Assembly (NCBI GenBank): GCA_964479405.1
Contig: CAYZMA010000018.1
Span: 1 to 20,512 of the forward strand
DNA length: 20,512 nucleotides
DNA from: JAMCZU01 sp964479405
GTDB taxonomy: Bacteria; Patescibacteriota; UBA1384; UBA12157; JAENIV01
Reading direction: 5' to 3'
This document shows positions 1 to 7,476 of this stretch, in pieces. The notes beneath the pieces were generated by a model. It searched no databases. It was not told the DNA's origin and saw nothing but the letters and a program-made list of their open reading frames with translations. Numbering within the stretch: the first letter of the stretch is position 1; each line of letters starts with the position of its first letter. The position numbers and the translations under genes are program-made.

Positions 1-53
1 AAAGAGGAACTTTCTACTTTGTTAAAAGCGGAACTTTCTACTTAAATTTGACA
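1..53. repeat. Tandem repeats at window edge, possible IS21-type element end
   Basis: A 19-bp unit containing GGAACTTTCTACTT occurs at 1-19 and 25-43 (period 24, one mismatch). Read on the minus strand, the block starts TGTCAAATTTAAG at 53. Subterminal tandem repeats behind a TGT terminus are typical of IS21-family ends. Any transposase genes would lie left of the window, so the assignment is inference. Confidence 0.35.
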
Positions 54-57
54 CCTT

Positions 58-80
58 AAAACAACCCCAGAGGTTGTTTT
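58..80. terminator. Bidirectional rho-independent terminator
   Basis: Perfect 9-bp stem AAAACAACC (58-66) and GGTTGTTTT (72-80) with a 5-nt loop. A T-run follows on the plus strand, and the A/T-rich stem base also gives a T-run on the minus strand. It separates the repeat block at the left edge from the minus-strand gene ending at 155. Confidence 0.55.
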
Positions 81-102
81 TATATGGTTAGATATTAAGA
101 AA

Positions 103-124
103 ATGGCCGTTGTGTAACGACCAT
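103..124 (-). terminator. Terminator of the 155-607 gene
   Basis: ATGGCCGTT (103-111) and AACGACCAT (116-124) form a 9-bp stem with one G-U pair and a GTGT/ACAC loop. On the minus strand it is followed by TTTTCTTAAT. It lies 30 nt past the stop codon of the minus-strand gene. Confidence 0.65.
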
Positions 125-154
125 AGGGATGAATAGAATTCATATGTAATAAAA

Positions 155-607
155 TCACATATCTGATTGACCTAATTGAGTGACTTCTTTTGATTGCTCG
201 CTCATAATACGCCAACTGAATGGTATATTAAGTTCCATTGCCAACATCTCAGCCAAAGCCTGCATTTTTGACTCGTTATCTAACCCATAGATGTCAATTA
301 GTAAAGACAATTCGGTGTGTTCAGAGTTGGCACAAAATAAAAGTTTGCCCAAAAGAATTTCTGGTAGCGACTGACGCTTGGACAAACCAAAGATTTTCTT
401 TACCAGCGGTTTTTGGACAATACCCATACCAGCATAGCCAAAACGGTCATAAGCACTCTCTTTGGTTAGCCCCAAACATTCACGATCATTGAGAGGTACA
501 CCAATACCATCTGCTAAACCAAATCTCATATCTAACACAAGTTTTGCCACCCTTACTCTTAATTCAGGTACTTGTACCCTAACATCTGCTTTATCTATTT
601 CAATCAT
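155..607 (-). CDS. Hypothetical protein, 150 aa
   Basis: I do not recognise a family. The ATG start at 607 is supported by GGAGG 9 nt upstream (617-621) and by a promoter at 650-678; the stop is TGA and a terminator follows at 103-124, so it looks like a real one-gene transcript. The product is soluble and charged, with no signal peptide or membrane helix. The N-terminal third is rich in Val/Arg/Asp, the middle has a Gly/Tyr segment (RFGYAGMGIV), and the C-terminal half looks helical. No Cys cluster or catalytic motif is visible. It sits beside a possible insertion-sequence end, so it may be accessory cargo, but its base composition does not stand out. Confidence 0.65.
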   Translation of the reverse strand: MIEIDKADVRVQVPELRVRVAKLVLDMRFGLADGIGVPLNDRECLGLTKESAYDRFGYAGMGIVQKPLVKKIFGLSKRQSLPEILLGKLLFCANSEHTELSLLIDIYGLDNESKMQALAEMLAMELNIPFSWRIMSEQSKEVTQLGQSDM

Positions 608-649
608 ATCAGATATCCTCCATTTCCATGTTTAATCAAAGCAAATAAA

Positions 650-678
650 ATATTACACTACTTTGAATCAAATGTCAA
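650..678 (-). promoter_or_regulatory. Promoter of the 155-607 gene
   Basis: Minus strand TTGACA (673-678), 17-bp spacer, TAATAT (650-655). The predicted transcript starts near 643, leaving a 36-nt leader that carries the GGAGG ribosome site. Confidence 0.55.
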
Positions 679-695
679 CTTGTGCACTACCCATT

Positions 696-1724
696 CTACA
701 ATTCTTCCAACAAAATCTCACACAAGTTACAGAACGAGAGTTCGGTTTCGTTGGGACGCAAATGACTGCCGTAATAAGTATCATTAATGGAATTAGCCAC
801 CTCTATTAAAATTGTTTCCGGCTTTTGAGACAGAACTAATTGTATATTTTTACGGAAAGCTTTATTACCAACCTCAATCGGTCCGTGCGAGAGAATTTTT
901 TTGCCGGGATTTACATCCTGATCTGAACCGGTGATGTGATAACGTTTAGCACCAATTTTTTTAACTATATCCTTAAGTATAATTTCTTTGTTGGCAAAAG
1001 GTATCTGCCCTTTTTGAATATTAAAGCCAAAAATCTCTTTAATCTTTTCTTCGTCGGAATTTAATTTATGAGACTTGTTCACAGGAACATGACGATAATT
1101 TTTCTGGCGATTGAGAAAATTCAAAGTTAAAATCAAATGCTCAAGATCAAGCAAAATCTCCACACCGGTTTTTTTGCGCAAATACAATAAATCATTCAAC
1201 CGACCGCTACCAGTAAAAAGATAAGTTTCCGGCAAAATTTTGCCATCTTTACCGCGAAAATCACTGGTAATAGGATAGTTTTCTAAAGTAAGTTGAGGCA
1301 AAATCGCTTGCAGTTTTTTAATTAATTCAATATTCGCCTCAAGCACTTTAAGATATTCCGCCGACTCACTCCGATTAACATAGCGATTAAGGTGTTTTTT
1401 AGCCGACGGTTGTCGCCATAAATGAATACCGTGCAAATTAACATAGTTTGGTTTTAAAGATACTAAATGTGAAACGCTGGATATTAATTGCCGTCGTTTT
1501 TCCGGATGATAATAATATTCCGAGGCGAATCCTCCTGGCAAGTGATAACCCCAATACAAAGGTGGGGCTCCGCCAGCTGGCGGACTGATAGTCTCCGGTT
1601 CGCCTTTTAGTTCAAAACCAAACTCCACCCCTTTTTCTTGAGCTAATTTTCGAGCAACAGGATTTTTAAACCATAAAGCCCGTTCAATTAATTGTTTTGA
1701 ATTAGCCGGCACAAGTAAATACAT
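696..1724 (-). CDS. TIM-barrel protein, AP-endonuclease 2 / sugar isomerase-like
   Basis: The 342-aa product looks like a xylose-isomerase-like/endonuclease IV-type TIM barrel. Metal-ligand-like residues recur at strand ends: YHLPGG (H61), NLHGIHLW (H98, H101), LENYP (E148), LDLEHL (D193, E195, H196), YHITGSD (H263) and SHGPIE (H280). The spacing of His/Glu/Asp near beta strands suits this fold, but I cannot name a substrate; DNA repair and sugar-phosphate epimerisation are both possible. The ATG is preceded by GGAGGG at close spacing. A REP-like hairpin separates it from the upstream nucleotide-sugar dehydrogenase, and the 155-607 gene downstream has its own promoter. No signal peptide is visible. 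Confidence 0.7.
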   Translation of the reverse strand: MYLLVPANSKQLIERALWFKNPVARKLAQEKGVEFGFELKGEPETISPPAGGAPPLYWGYHLPGGFASEYYYHPEKRRQLISSVSHLVSLKPNYVNLHGIHLWRQPSAKKHLNRYVNRSESAEYLKVLEANIELIKKLQAILPQLTLENYPITSDFRGKDGKILPETYLFTGSGRLNDLLYLRKKTGVEILLDLEHLILTLNFLNRQKNYRHVPVNKSHKLNSDEEKIKEIFGFNIQKGQIPFANKEIILKDIVKKIGAKRYHITGSDQDVNPGKKILSHGPIEVGNKAFRKNIQLVLSQKPETILIEVANSINDTYYGSHLRPNETELSFCNLCEILLEEL

Positions 1725-1777
1725 AATCCCTCCATTTTTAATATATCATCAATGCCATATAATTTGTCATCACGAGA

Positions 1778-1851
1778 TAGATTGCTTCGTCGCTTTGCTC
1801 CTCGCAATGACATAAAATAAGTGTCATTGCGAGCGACAGCGAAGCAATCTA
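1778..1851. repeat. REP-like palindromic element, family A
   Basis: The left arm (1778-1812, TAGATTGCTTCG...GCAATGACA) is the inverted copy of the right arm (1822-1851, TGTCATTGCGAG...CAATCTA). The same sequence recurs at 8491-8564 and 13132-13158. It lies in the 129-bp gap between two minus-strand genes and would form a long RNA hairpin just past the dehydrogenase stop codon. Confidence 0.75.
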
Positions 1852-1853
1852 TT

Positions 1854-3182
1854 CTAAATATTCCCAATTCCCTTATAAATGAATCCAAGCTTTTGAGCTT
1901 TGGCTTTATCAAAAACATTGCGACCGTCAATAATAATTGGTTTAGATTTCATCAATTTTTTTATCTTTTTAATATCTATTTTTTTATACTGGTCGTGATC
2001 GGCCATTAAAACCAAAGCTTGCGCCCCTTTTAATGCTTCTTCCAAAGGATTTTTATATTCTTTGACAAACGGATCGTGAACAACAATTTCCGCTCCGGTT
2101 GCTTCCAGTAGTTTCAATAGAGGTTCAGTCGGTGTGTTGCGAGTATCATCAGAATTACCAGCGTAAGCAAAACCCAAAACGGCAATTTTAGCCTTTTCTA
2201 AATTTTTACCGGTTTCATGAAAAGCATTTTTTAACAAATGAAAGGTGTGGCGGGGCATAAAATCGTTAATATGGCGCGACAACGGAATTAATTTTGGCTC
2301 AAGTAAATCTTTGGCGCCATAAATTAAAAGCCAACTGTCCTTCGGAATACAATGACCACCGACACCAGCGCCAGGCGAGTGCATCTGGCGCAAAGCTTCC
2401 GGCCTGGTTTCGCCTATTTTCTTGCAGTTATTAATTAAGCGTCTTACTTCCCAAACATTAGCTCCCATGGCTTCGCAAAGAAGGGCCATTTCGTTGGCAA
2501 AAGCAATTTGAACATCGCGATAAGTGTTTTCGCCCGATTTGACAATTTCAGCCGTAATGCAATCTGTCTCTTCAATCTCACCGGAGATTATATTTTTGTA
2601 TAATTTCTTGGCAATCTCGGTGGCTTTTTTGTTCATTCCACCTAAAACTCGGTTGTAATTCTGGATATTTGAAAGCAAATAGCCGGGCATTAAACGCTCG
2701 GGACAATTAGCCAAAAAAAAACCTTTATTGACTACCAAACCTGATTCCTGCTCAAGAATAGGTTTGACCACTTTTTCCATTGTCCCGGGAGCAATGGTTG
2801 ACTCAATAATAACCAGTGTCCCTCTTTTCATATTTTGACCAATGTCTTTTAGGGCGCTTTTTAGAGCGACATAAGCCGGTTCATGGGTAATGTCTTCAAC
2901 AGGTGTTTCCACCGCCACCAAAATTATATCAGCTTGATGATAGACTTTTGAATCGGTAGTTGCTTCAAAATTACCTTGAAGATGAACGGCTTTAACCAAT
3001 TCTTTTAAACCCGGTTCTTTGCCTTCAATGGTATTTTTACCCAAATTTATTTTATCAACCTTCTCTTGACCTCTGTTGACCCCAAAAACACGAAAACCCG
3101 CTTTTGCAAAAAGGAGGGCTACCGGCAAACCAACATAGCCAAGACCACAGACCGCAATGGTTGTATCTTTTGATATCTTCAT
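1854..3182 (-). CDS. Nucleotide-sugar dehydrogenase (UDP-glucose/UDP-ManNAc dehydrogenase family)
   Basis: The 442-aa product would oxidise the C6 hydroxyl of an NDP-sugar to the uronic acid with NAD+, feeding surface-glycan synthesis. The Rossmann motif GLGYVGLP is at 13-20, followed by the conserved ESTIAPGT (127-134), CPERLMPG (160-167), the K215 region (AEIVKSGENTYRD) and the catalytic cysteine C278 in GGHCIPKD. The C-terminal NDP-sugar-binding domain includes AVLGFAYAGNSDDTRNTPT. Length is normal for the family. The GGHC context and the EETD segment favour the WecC/ManNAc branch over classical Ugd, but substrate is not decidable by eye. No Shine-Dalgarno is visible; a promoter lies 7 nt upstream of the ATG, so the mRNA is probably leaderless. 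Confidence 0.93.
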   Translation of the reverse strand: MKISKDTTIAVCGLGYVGLPVALLFAKAGFRVFGVNRGQEKVDKINLGKNTIEGKEPGLKELVKAVHLQGNFEATTDSKVYHQADIILVAVETPVEDITHEPAYVALKSALKDIGQNMKRGTLVIIESTIAPGTMEKVVKPILEQESGLVVNKGFFLANCPERLMPGYLLSNIQNYNRVLGGMNKKATEIAKKLYKNIISGEIEETDCITAEIVKSGENTYRDVQIAFANEMALLCEAMGANVWEVRRLINNCKKIGETRPEALRQMHSPGAGVGGHCIPKDSWLLIYGAKDLLEPKLIPLSRHINDFMPRHTFHLLKNAFHETGKNLEKAKIAVLGFAYAGNSDDTRNTPTEPLLKLLEATGAEIVVHDPFVKEYKNPLEEALKGAQALVLMADHDQYKKIDIKKIKKLMKSKPIIIDGRNVFDKAKAQKLGFIYKGIGNI

Positions 3183-3189
3183 AGATTTT

Positions 3190-3219
3190 ATCTTAAAAGA
3201 AAAAATCTCCTCTTGTCAA
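3190..3219 (-). promoter_or_regulatory. Promoter of the sugar dehydrogenase, predicted leaderless
   Basis: Minus strand TTGACA (3214-3219), 18-bp spacer, TAAGAT (3190-3195), then 7 nt to the ATG at 3182. The -35 box overlaps the stop codon of the ComF-type gene, so the dehydrogenase can be transcribed separately. Confidence 0.6.
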
Positions 3220-3893
3220 CCTCTCGCAATTACCAATCCCCAAACTTTTTTTGCCCCTTTTCCCTTTAAAACCTTCGCGCATTCTGTCAGTGTTGTACCG
3301 GTGGTTGTAATATCATCCACTAAAATAATTATCTTGCCGGAGATATTTTTCCCAGAACAAACTTCAAAAACACTTTTTAAATTTTCTCGCCGAGCATTAC
3401 CCGTAAGATCAACTTGTCTTTTTGTCCGATGGGTTCTTTTAAGCACTTTTTCAAATGGCAAGGACAATTTTTCGGCCACCACTTGGGCTAAAATTTCAGC
3501 TTGATTATAACCCCTTTGACTTTGACGCAAGAAATGCAAGGGCACCGGCGCAATTATTGTATCTTTTTCAAGAATTAGATTTTCTCGCAATACAGATGCC
3601 ATAATTTGACCGAAAAAATCTCCAAGTTCTAAAATATGATTATATTTAAAATTGTGGACCAACTCTCTAATTGGCCCTTCTTCAAAGTAACAGGTTGAGA
3701 TGATTCCGGAAAGATTTCTTCTTTCAGGAAGCAGTCTAAGACATGGCTGGCAAAATTTGCCGGTTTCTGAAATCCGACCACAAGTAGAGCAAACTTGAGT
3801 TTTTACAAAAACAATTTTTTCAAGGCAAGAATCACAAAGCCAATTACCTTCTTTACTGCAACTAAAACAGAACTTTGGAAATAAAATATCCAA
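3216..3893 (-). CDS. ComF-family phosphoribosyltransferase-fold protein
   Basis: The product has the two ComF hallmarks: an N-terminal zinc ribbon with Cys pairs (CFSC, CDSC, CSTC, CQPC) and a C-terminal phosphoribosyltransferase fold with the PRPP-binding loop ILVDDITTTGTTL. ComF homologues help natural competence by handling incoming single-stranded DNA; in these small genomes the gene is usually found alone. The start is uncertain. The frame is open upstream into the previous gene, with an ATG at 3962. Family proteins normally begin just before 'LDLLFPKFC', which here is the TTG at 3893 (225 aa), after the upstream stop at 3919. I chose TTG on family length. A weak GGA lies about 12 nt upstream. 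The ATG at 3962 is the alternative and would overlap the upstream gene by 44 nt. Confidence 0.87.
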   Translation of the reverse strand: MDILFPKFCFSCSKEGNWLCDSCLEKIVFVKTQVCSTCGRISETGKFCQPCLRLLPERRNLSGIISTCYFEEGPIRELVHNFKYNHILELGDFFGQIMASVLRENLILEKDTIIAPVPLHFLRQSQRGYNQAEILAQVVAEKLSLPFEKVLKRTHRTKRQVDLTGNARRENLKSVFEVCSGKNISGKIIILVDDITTTGTTLTECAKVLKGKGAKKVWGLVIARG

Positions 3894-3918
3894 GCAAAAA
3901 TTTTTTCCAAATTTTATT

Positions 3919-5445
3919 TTAGTAAGGTTTTGCCTTAAAAATTCCCATATTACCACTGGCATGAACCAAATCAAATCCTTTAATGCTACCTGTATTATTC
4001 CAAATAAGATAAATTGGCCAATATTTTTTATTCTTCGCGTAGTCAAAGCTGGTTTTCGGAAATTTTTCCGACCAAGAGTTAGTGATAATATAACGATTGT
4101 CCATTGTAAAATTACTTAACATCAAACCCCGGTAACGATTGTCAACCAGAGTAATTGAACCAGACGGAGCATCTTGATTGAGCCATTTGATGCAGTCAAG
4201 AGTCCTATCAATTTTATTAAATCCTACCGAGTTATGAACCATTGTCCGCGGAAAGTAATTATTCAGTTGATCGTCGGCTAAAGGCGGCTTGGCATCGGAA
4301 TAATTTTTGGTTAAAAATGGCGCTGCTTGCCAAATTAAAAGACCTAGAAACGCCAGCCAAAATATGACCGCTAATGTTACTTTTAAACCTTTAAAATGTT
4401 GTCCCCATTTTTTAGGTTTTGCTATATAAGCGCCTAATTGAAAAGCGCCTTCAACAAAGTAAATAGCAAAAGGAAAAGCAAGCATAATTAGCCATCTTTC
4501 CCAAACCATAATGCCCGTGCCAGCAAAAATTAAGGACGAAAAAGTGCCAGCCAAAAGCCAAAGAGTAATAACAGTCAAAATAAAATTTTTTCGCAGTAAC
4601 CAAAAACCATACAAAGACAAGGGCAATAAAAAACGAAAAAATAGCCAAAATATACTGACGATAGTGTTAAGAAGAGTTTGGTAAGACATTTCTTTACTGT
4701 ATTGATAAACATAGCGCCAAACCAAATAATTGCTTTCTGAAGTAAAAATTACGTGAGAGCTATATAAACTTTGACCCGATGAACGAATAACAATCAAAAA
4801 GATCAAACCACTAAACAGCAAAGGCAGTACCACTTTTGGTATATCTGTATATTGCTTTTTCTTGACCAGAAAGAAAAAGAAGCTAATTAGTGAAACAAAA
4901 AGAACAACAGTAACTAATTCGTTAGATAGAGCAACTAAAATACTAAATAGCGAGACCAAAATCCAATTTTTGATTTTTTTTAAATTATGAAGATTTATTA
5001 GCGCCCAAAAGAGAAAAATTAGTCCTAACTCATTCCTGTAAAGATCCCAGCTTAAACGCAAAGTTGCCAATTGGAAAATGATTAAGAGCGTCGCTAAAAA
5101 AGCTTTTAAGGGTTTCAGACCGACAAAATAACGGGCGAAGTAATAAAAACTTAAAGCAAGACCGCCAAAAAGCAATGGACCAAAAAGTTTAATAATAAAG
5201 CTGACATCTAAACCTGCCAATTTAAAAGGCAAAAAAAGAAAATAAATTAAATTAGCTGTTTTTAACCAATTAATTAAGGGACCTTGATAAGTTACCAGCT
5301 CGGCGGCGTAAGTATTGAAGGTATCATAACCAATCGGCCAAATACCGGCTTTTATTTCCGGAATAGCGCGCACAAAAACCGCAATTAAAAAAACAACTAG
5401 AGCAATAACAAAGTCGCTTTTTATAAAACTAATAAATTTTTTGAT
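3919..5445 (-). CDS. Polytopic membrane protein, possible GT-C glycosyltransferase
   Basis: About ten hydrophobic helices are followed by a soluble C-terminal domain of about 150 residues (from the KNYSDAKPPLADDQ region). The pattern resembles GT-C or ArnT/PMT-type membrane glycosyltransferases acting on lipid-linked sugars, and it sits directly after a GT4 gene. I see no clear catalytic Asp pair, so the class is inference. The first canonical start in frame is a GTG at 5373, but that cuts away a good N-terminal helix. The frame stays open to 5445, where AGGAGG (5451-5456) stands 5 nt before an ATC. That ATC overlaps the upstream stop as TAATC, exactly where TAATG would be expected. I therefore annotate an AUC start (508 aa), pending proof; the 484-aa GTG form is the alternative. 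Confidence 0.6.
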   Translation of the reverse strand: MKKFISFIKSDFVIALVVFLIAVFVRAIPEIKAGIWPIGYDTFNTYAAELVTYQGPLINWLKTANLIYFLFLPFKLAGLDVSFIIKLFGPLLFGGLALSFYYFARYFVGLKPLKAFLATLLIIFQLATLRLSWDLYRNELGLIFLFWALINLHNLKKIKNWILVSLFSILVALSNELVTVVLFVSLISFFFFLVKKKQYTDIPKVVLPLLFSGLIFLIVIRSSGQSLYSSHVIFTSESNYLVWRYVYQYSKEMSYQTLLNTIVSIFWLFFRFLLPLSLYGFWLLRKNFILTVITLWLLAGTFSSLIFAGTGIMVWERWLIMLAFPFAIYFVEGAFQLGAYIAKPKKWGQHFKGLKVTLAVIFWLAFLGLLIWQAAPFLTKNYSDAKPPLADDQLNNYFPRTMVHNSVGFNKIDRTLDCIKWLNQDAPSGSITLVDNRYRGLMLSNFTMDNRYIITNSWSEKFPKTSFDYAKNKKYWPIYLIWNNTGSIKGFDLVHASGNMGIFKAKPY

Positions 5446-6608
5446 TAATCCCTCCTTTTACCAACCTCTTCCAACACTTTTAATGTTTCTTTTGCTGCCG
5501 TGGCCCAAGAAAACTTTTTAGCTTGCTCAAACCCGCGCTTGACCAGTTTTTGTCTTAATTTTTCTTTTAAAATAACTTCTTTAATTGCTTGAGCGATTTC
5601 TTCTTCATTTTTGACATCAAGTAAAATAGCAGCATTACCCACCACTTCCGGCAAGGAAGAATTAGCAGAAACTATTACCGGCACACCGCTTGCCATTGCT
5701 TCCAAGGGCGGCAAACCAAAACCTTCGTACAAGGCCGGATAGACAAAAATATTTGCCCTATTATAAATATAAGGCAAATCTTCGTCAGACACAAATCCCA
5801 GAAAAATAACATTGTCTTCTAAATTTAGATTTTTAATCGCGCGGTAAAGTTCACTGTTATTCCAACCTTTAGCGCCAACTAAAACTAATTTATATTCTCG
5901 CTTTAAAATATGGGGAAGCAAGGAGTAAGCCGTTACCAGCCGCGTTAAATTTTTTCTTGGCTCCAGCGTTCCGACCGACAAAATATATTTAAGCTTCGGA
6001 TCAAAATAACGACTAATTACTCTGTCTGAAAATGCATCATTTTTAATTTTTCTGAAGCGCGAATCTGCTGCTTCAGGGATGACCTGAATTTTTTCCGACT
6101 CAATTTTTAAAAATTCTTGCAAATCATTTTTAGTCGCTACCGACGGCGCAATAATTTTTTGAGCATTTGAAGTGGCAATTATATGCCTTTTAAGATAATA
6201 ATTTGTTAATTTTTTGCCCCTATGTTCAGGAAATCGCAAAAAAACTAAATCATGAACAGTCGCAACTGTTTTAGGAAAACCATTTTTTGGAATCCCAGAA
6301 ACGTAGGGGGCAAAATAAACATCAATTTTGTCATTAATCAATCTTGTAATAGGAAATTTTGTTGTTGTTAAAAATTCGTACCAAGAAGTTGGGATGGGCA
6401 AAATCTTATAAGTTACATTTTTAGTTTTCGGCTTTAAAAAGTCTTTAATTATTTTTTCTCTTTTTTTCCGGTAGCGCAAAAAAGAAAAATACAAAAAATA
6501 ATGATTTTTTCGATCAATTTTAATTAAATTTTTGACTATATTTTGGGTGTATTTGCCAACGCCAGCTTTTTCAAAAATCAAGCAGTTGGCATCTATTCCA
6601 ATGTTCAT
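5445..6608 (-). CDS. GT4-family glycosyltransferase (GT-B fold)
   Basis: The 387-aa product transfers a sugar from an activated donor, probably to a surface glycan precursor on the cytoplasmic face. It has the N-terminal acceptor-side Rossmann domain (GIDANCLIFEKAGVGKYT at 4-21; HDLVFL near 119) and the C-terminal donor-binding domain: SVGTLEPRKN (211-220), VLVGAKGW, and the EX7E motif YEGFGLPPLEA (E295 and E303) followed by GVPVIVSANSSLPEVVG. Length is normal. It begins 9 nt after the lysozyme-like gene, with no obvious Shine-Dalgarno, so it probably relies on coupling. Its last codons (KRRD) encode the AGGAGG used by the next gene, and its stop overlaps that gene's presumed start. Confidence 0.93.
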   Translation of the reverse strand: MNIGIDANCLIFEKAGVGKYTQNIVKNLIKIDRKNHYFLYFSFLRYRKKREKIIKDFLKPKTKNVTYKILPIPTSWYEFLTTTKFPITRLINDKIDVYFAPYVSGIPKNGFPKTVATVHDLVFLRFPEHRGKKLTNYYLKRHIIATSNAQKIIAPSVATKNDLQEFLKIESEKIQVIPEAADSRFRKIKNDAFSDRVISRYFDPKLKYILSVGTLEPRKNLTRLVTAYSLLPHILKREYKLVLVGAKGWNNSELYRAIKNLNLEDNVIFLGFVSDEDLPYIYNRANIFVYPALYEGFGLPPLEAMASGVPVIVSANSSLPEVVGNAAILLDVKNEEEIAQAIKEVILKEKLRQKLVKRGFEQAKKFSWATAAKETLKVLEEVGKRRD

Positions 6609-6617
6609 AACTGAAAT

Positions 6618-7421
6618 CTATTTGCCTGTTTTAGTATTAGTTACCGCTGTTTTAACTTTATTAGCTACTTCCTTAGTTTTAATTACCGCTGTTTTAGTTT
6701 TAATTACCGCTGTTTTTGTCGCAACTTTAGCAGATGATTTAATTTTACTCGTGGACGATTTTGCGCCACCTTTGCCTGTCTTTGAAGCATAGTAAAAAAC
6801 TTTGTAGCGATTATATATATTATAAAAATTTTCATTGCCATGCAAATGAGGTGTGTAGCGATATAAAGACGAAGTTGCTCTAGTGGCAAAACGAACGGCC
6901 GTGTCGTCAATAATCATTGTCCGACCAACATTCCAGTCCGAACCATTGCCGGCATAATAACTGTAATTATATTTTAACTGCCAGGCAGCATTATCAACTT
7001 GTTTAGTAAAACCCTTGTATTTGACCACATTTGGATCGTCTAAAGAACAACTGTCGCAGATGGCGTAACCCATCGCCCAATTTACCCGAAAATCAAAATT
7101 ATAATTTGATTCCACCAAACTCTCTTCTTTTTGAATAGTCGCCAAAATAACATAAGGACTAATACCGTTGGACCGAGCGGCGTCGGCAATGATTTGAGCG
7201 GCGCTTCTACCACCTTCCGAAAAAGTCCGCAGTCTTGTGCCACCTTTGGTATTTAAAAATGATTGAACGCCGGCGGCATCTAAAACCGTTGAGTTGATAA
7301 ATTCGGCGTCAGAGATAAGATTGCCAGCGTTATAAGCAGCGTGAGCCATTTTTATTTCACTAAAAATTGAGACCGGAATAATTAACAAAGTAATTACCAA
7401 ACTAACAAAGATTCTTTTCAA
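6618..7421 (-). CDS. Secreted lysozyme-like / lytic transglycosylase-like protein
   Basis: The start is taken as TTG at 7421 because GGAGG lies just before it and the product then begins with an ideal Sec signal peptide (MKRIF..., hydrophobic to about 22, AHA/A cleavage near 28). The mature part (FLNTKGG; AQIIADAARSNGISPYVILATIQKEESLV; NAAWQLKY; SLYRYTPH) resembles a secreted wall-hydrolase family common in Gram-positives and CPR, with E99 or E100 the likely catalytic acid by analogy with lysozyme-like folds. Two Cys (CDSC, 122-125) could pair. Residues 216-267 form a Lys-rich tail with heptads such as KTAVIKT, which would bind anionic wall polymer or nucleic acid. It follows the Fic gene and precedes the glycosyltransferases. 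The family assignment is by pattern only. Confidence 0.7.
   Translation of the reverse strand: MKRIFVSLVITLLIIPVSIFSEIKMAHAAYNAGNLISDAEFINSTVLDAAGVQSFLNTKGGTRLRTFSEGGRSAAQIIADAARSNGISPYVILATIQKEESLVESNYNFDFRVNWAMGYAICDSCSLDDPNVVKYKGFTKQVDNAAWQLKYNYSYYAGNGSDWNVGRTMIIDDTAVRFATRATSSLYRYTPHLHGNENFYNIYNRYKVFYYASKTGKGGAKSSTSKIKSSAKVATKTAVIKTKTAVIKTKEVANKVKTAVTNTKTGK
6632..6715 (-). repeat. Four 21-bp tandem units encoding heptads
   Basis: Two perfect copies of a 21-bp unit (6674-6694, 6695-6715) follow a degenerate copy (6653-6673) and a near copy (6632-6652). They encode KTAVIKT, KTAVIKT, KEVANKV and KTAVTNT at the C terminus of the lysozyme-like protein. Copy number could change by slippage. Confidence 0.7.
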
Positions 7422-7446
7422 AATCCCTCCATTCATTTGTATATTT

Positions 7447-7475
7447 ACTATCCCATACGGTCTTTTTTTTGTCAA
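7447..7475 (-). promoter_or_regulatory. Promoter of the lysozyme-like gene
   Basis: Minus strand TTGACA (7470-7475), 17-bp spacer, GATAGT (7447-7452). The predicted start near 7440 gives a short leader containing GGAGGG before the TTG start at 7421. The -35 box lies just downstream of the Fic stop codon. Confidence 0.5.
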
Positions 7476-7476
7476 C

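Noticed and set aside
155..157. TGA read as glycine (Gracilibacteria/SR1 code)
   Set aside because: TGA ends a gene followed immediately by a terminator, and no conserved protein here contains an internal TGA; the one -1 shifted gene is explained by an indel.
1688..1930. Open frames across the palindrome at 1778-1851 (peptides such as LRGAKRRSNL)
   Set aside because: They are translations of the REP-like element and overlap two real genes; such peptides are a known annotation artefact of this repeat.
7422..7475. Upstream TTG start (7475) for the lysozyme-like protein
   Set aside because: That TTG is the -35 box itself, and the added 18 residues would spoil the signal peptide; the TTG at 7421 has GGAGG.
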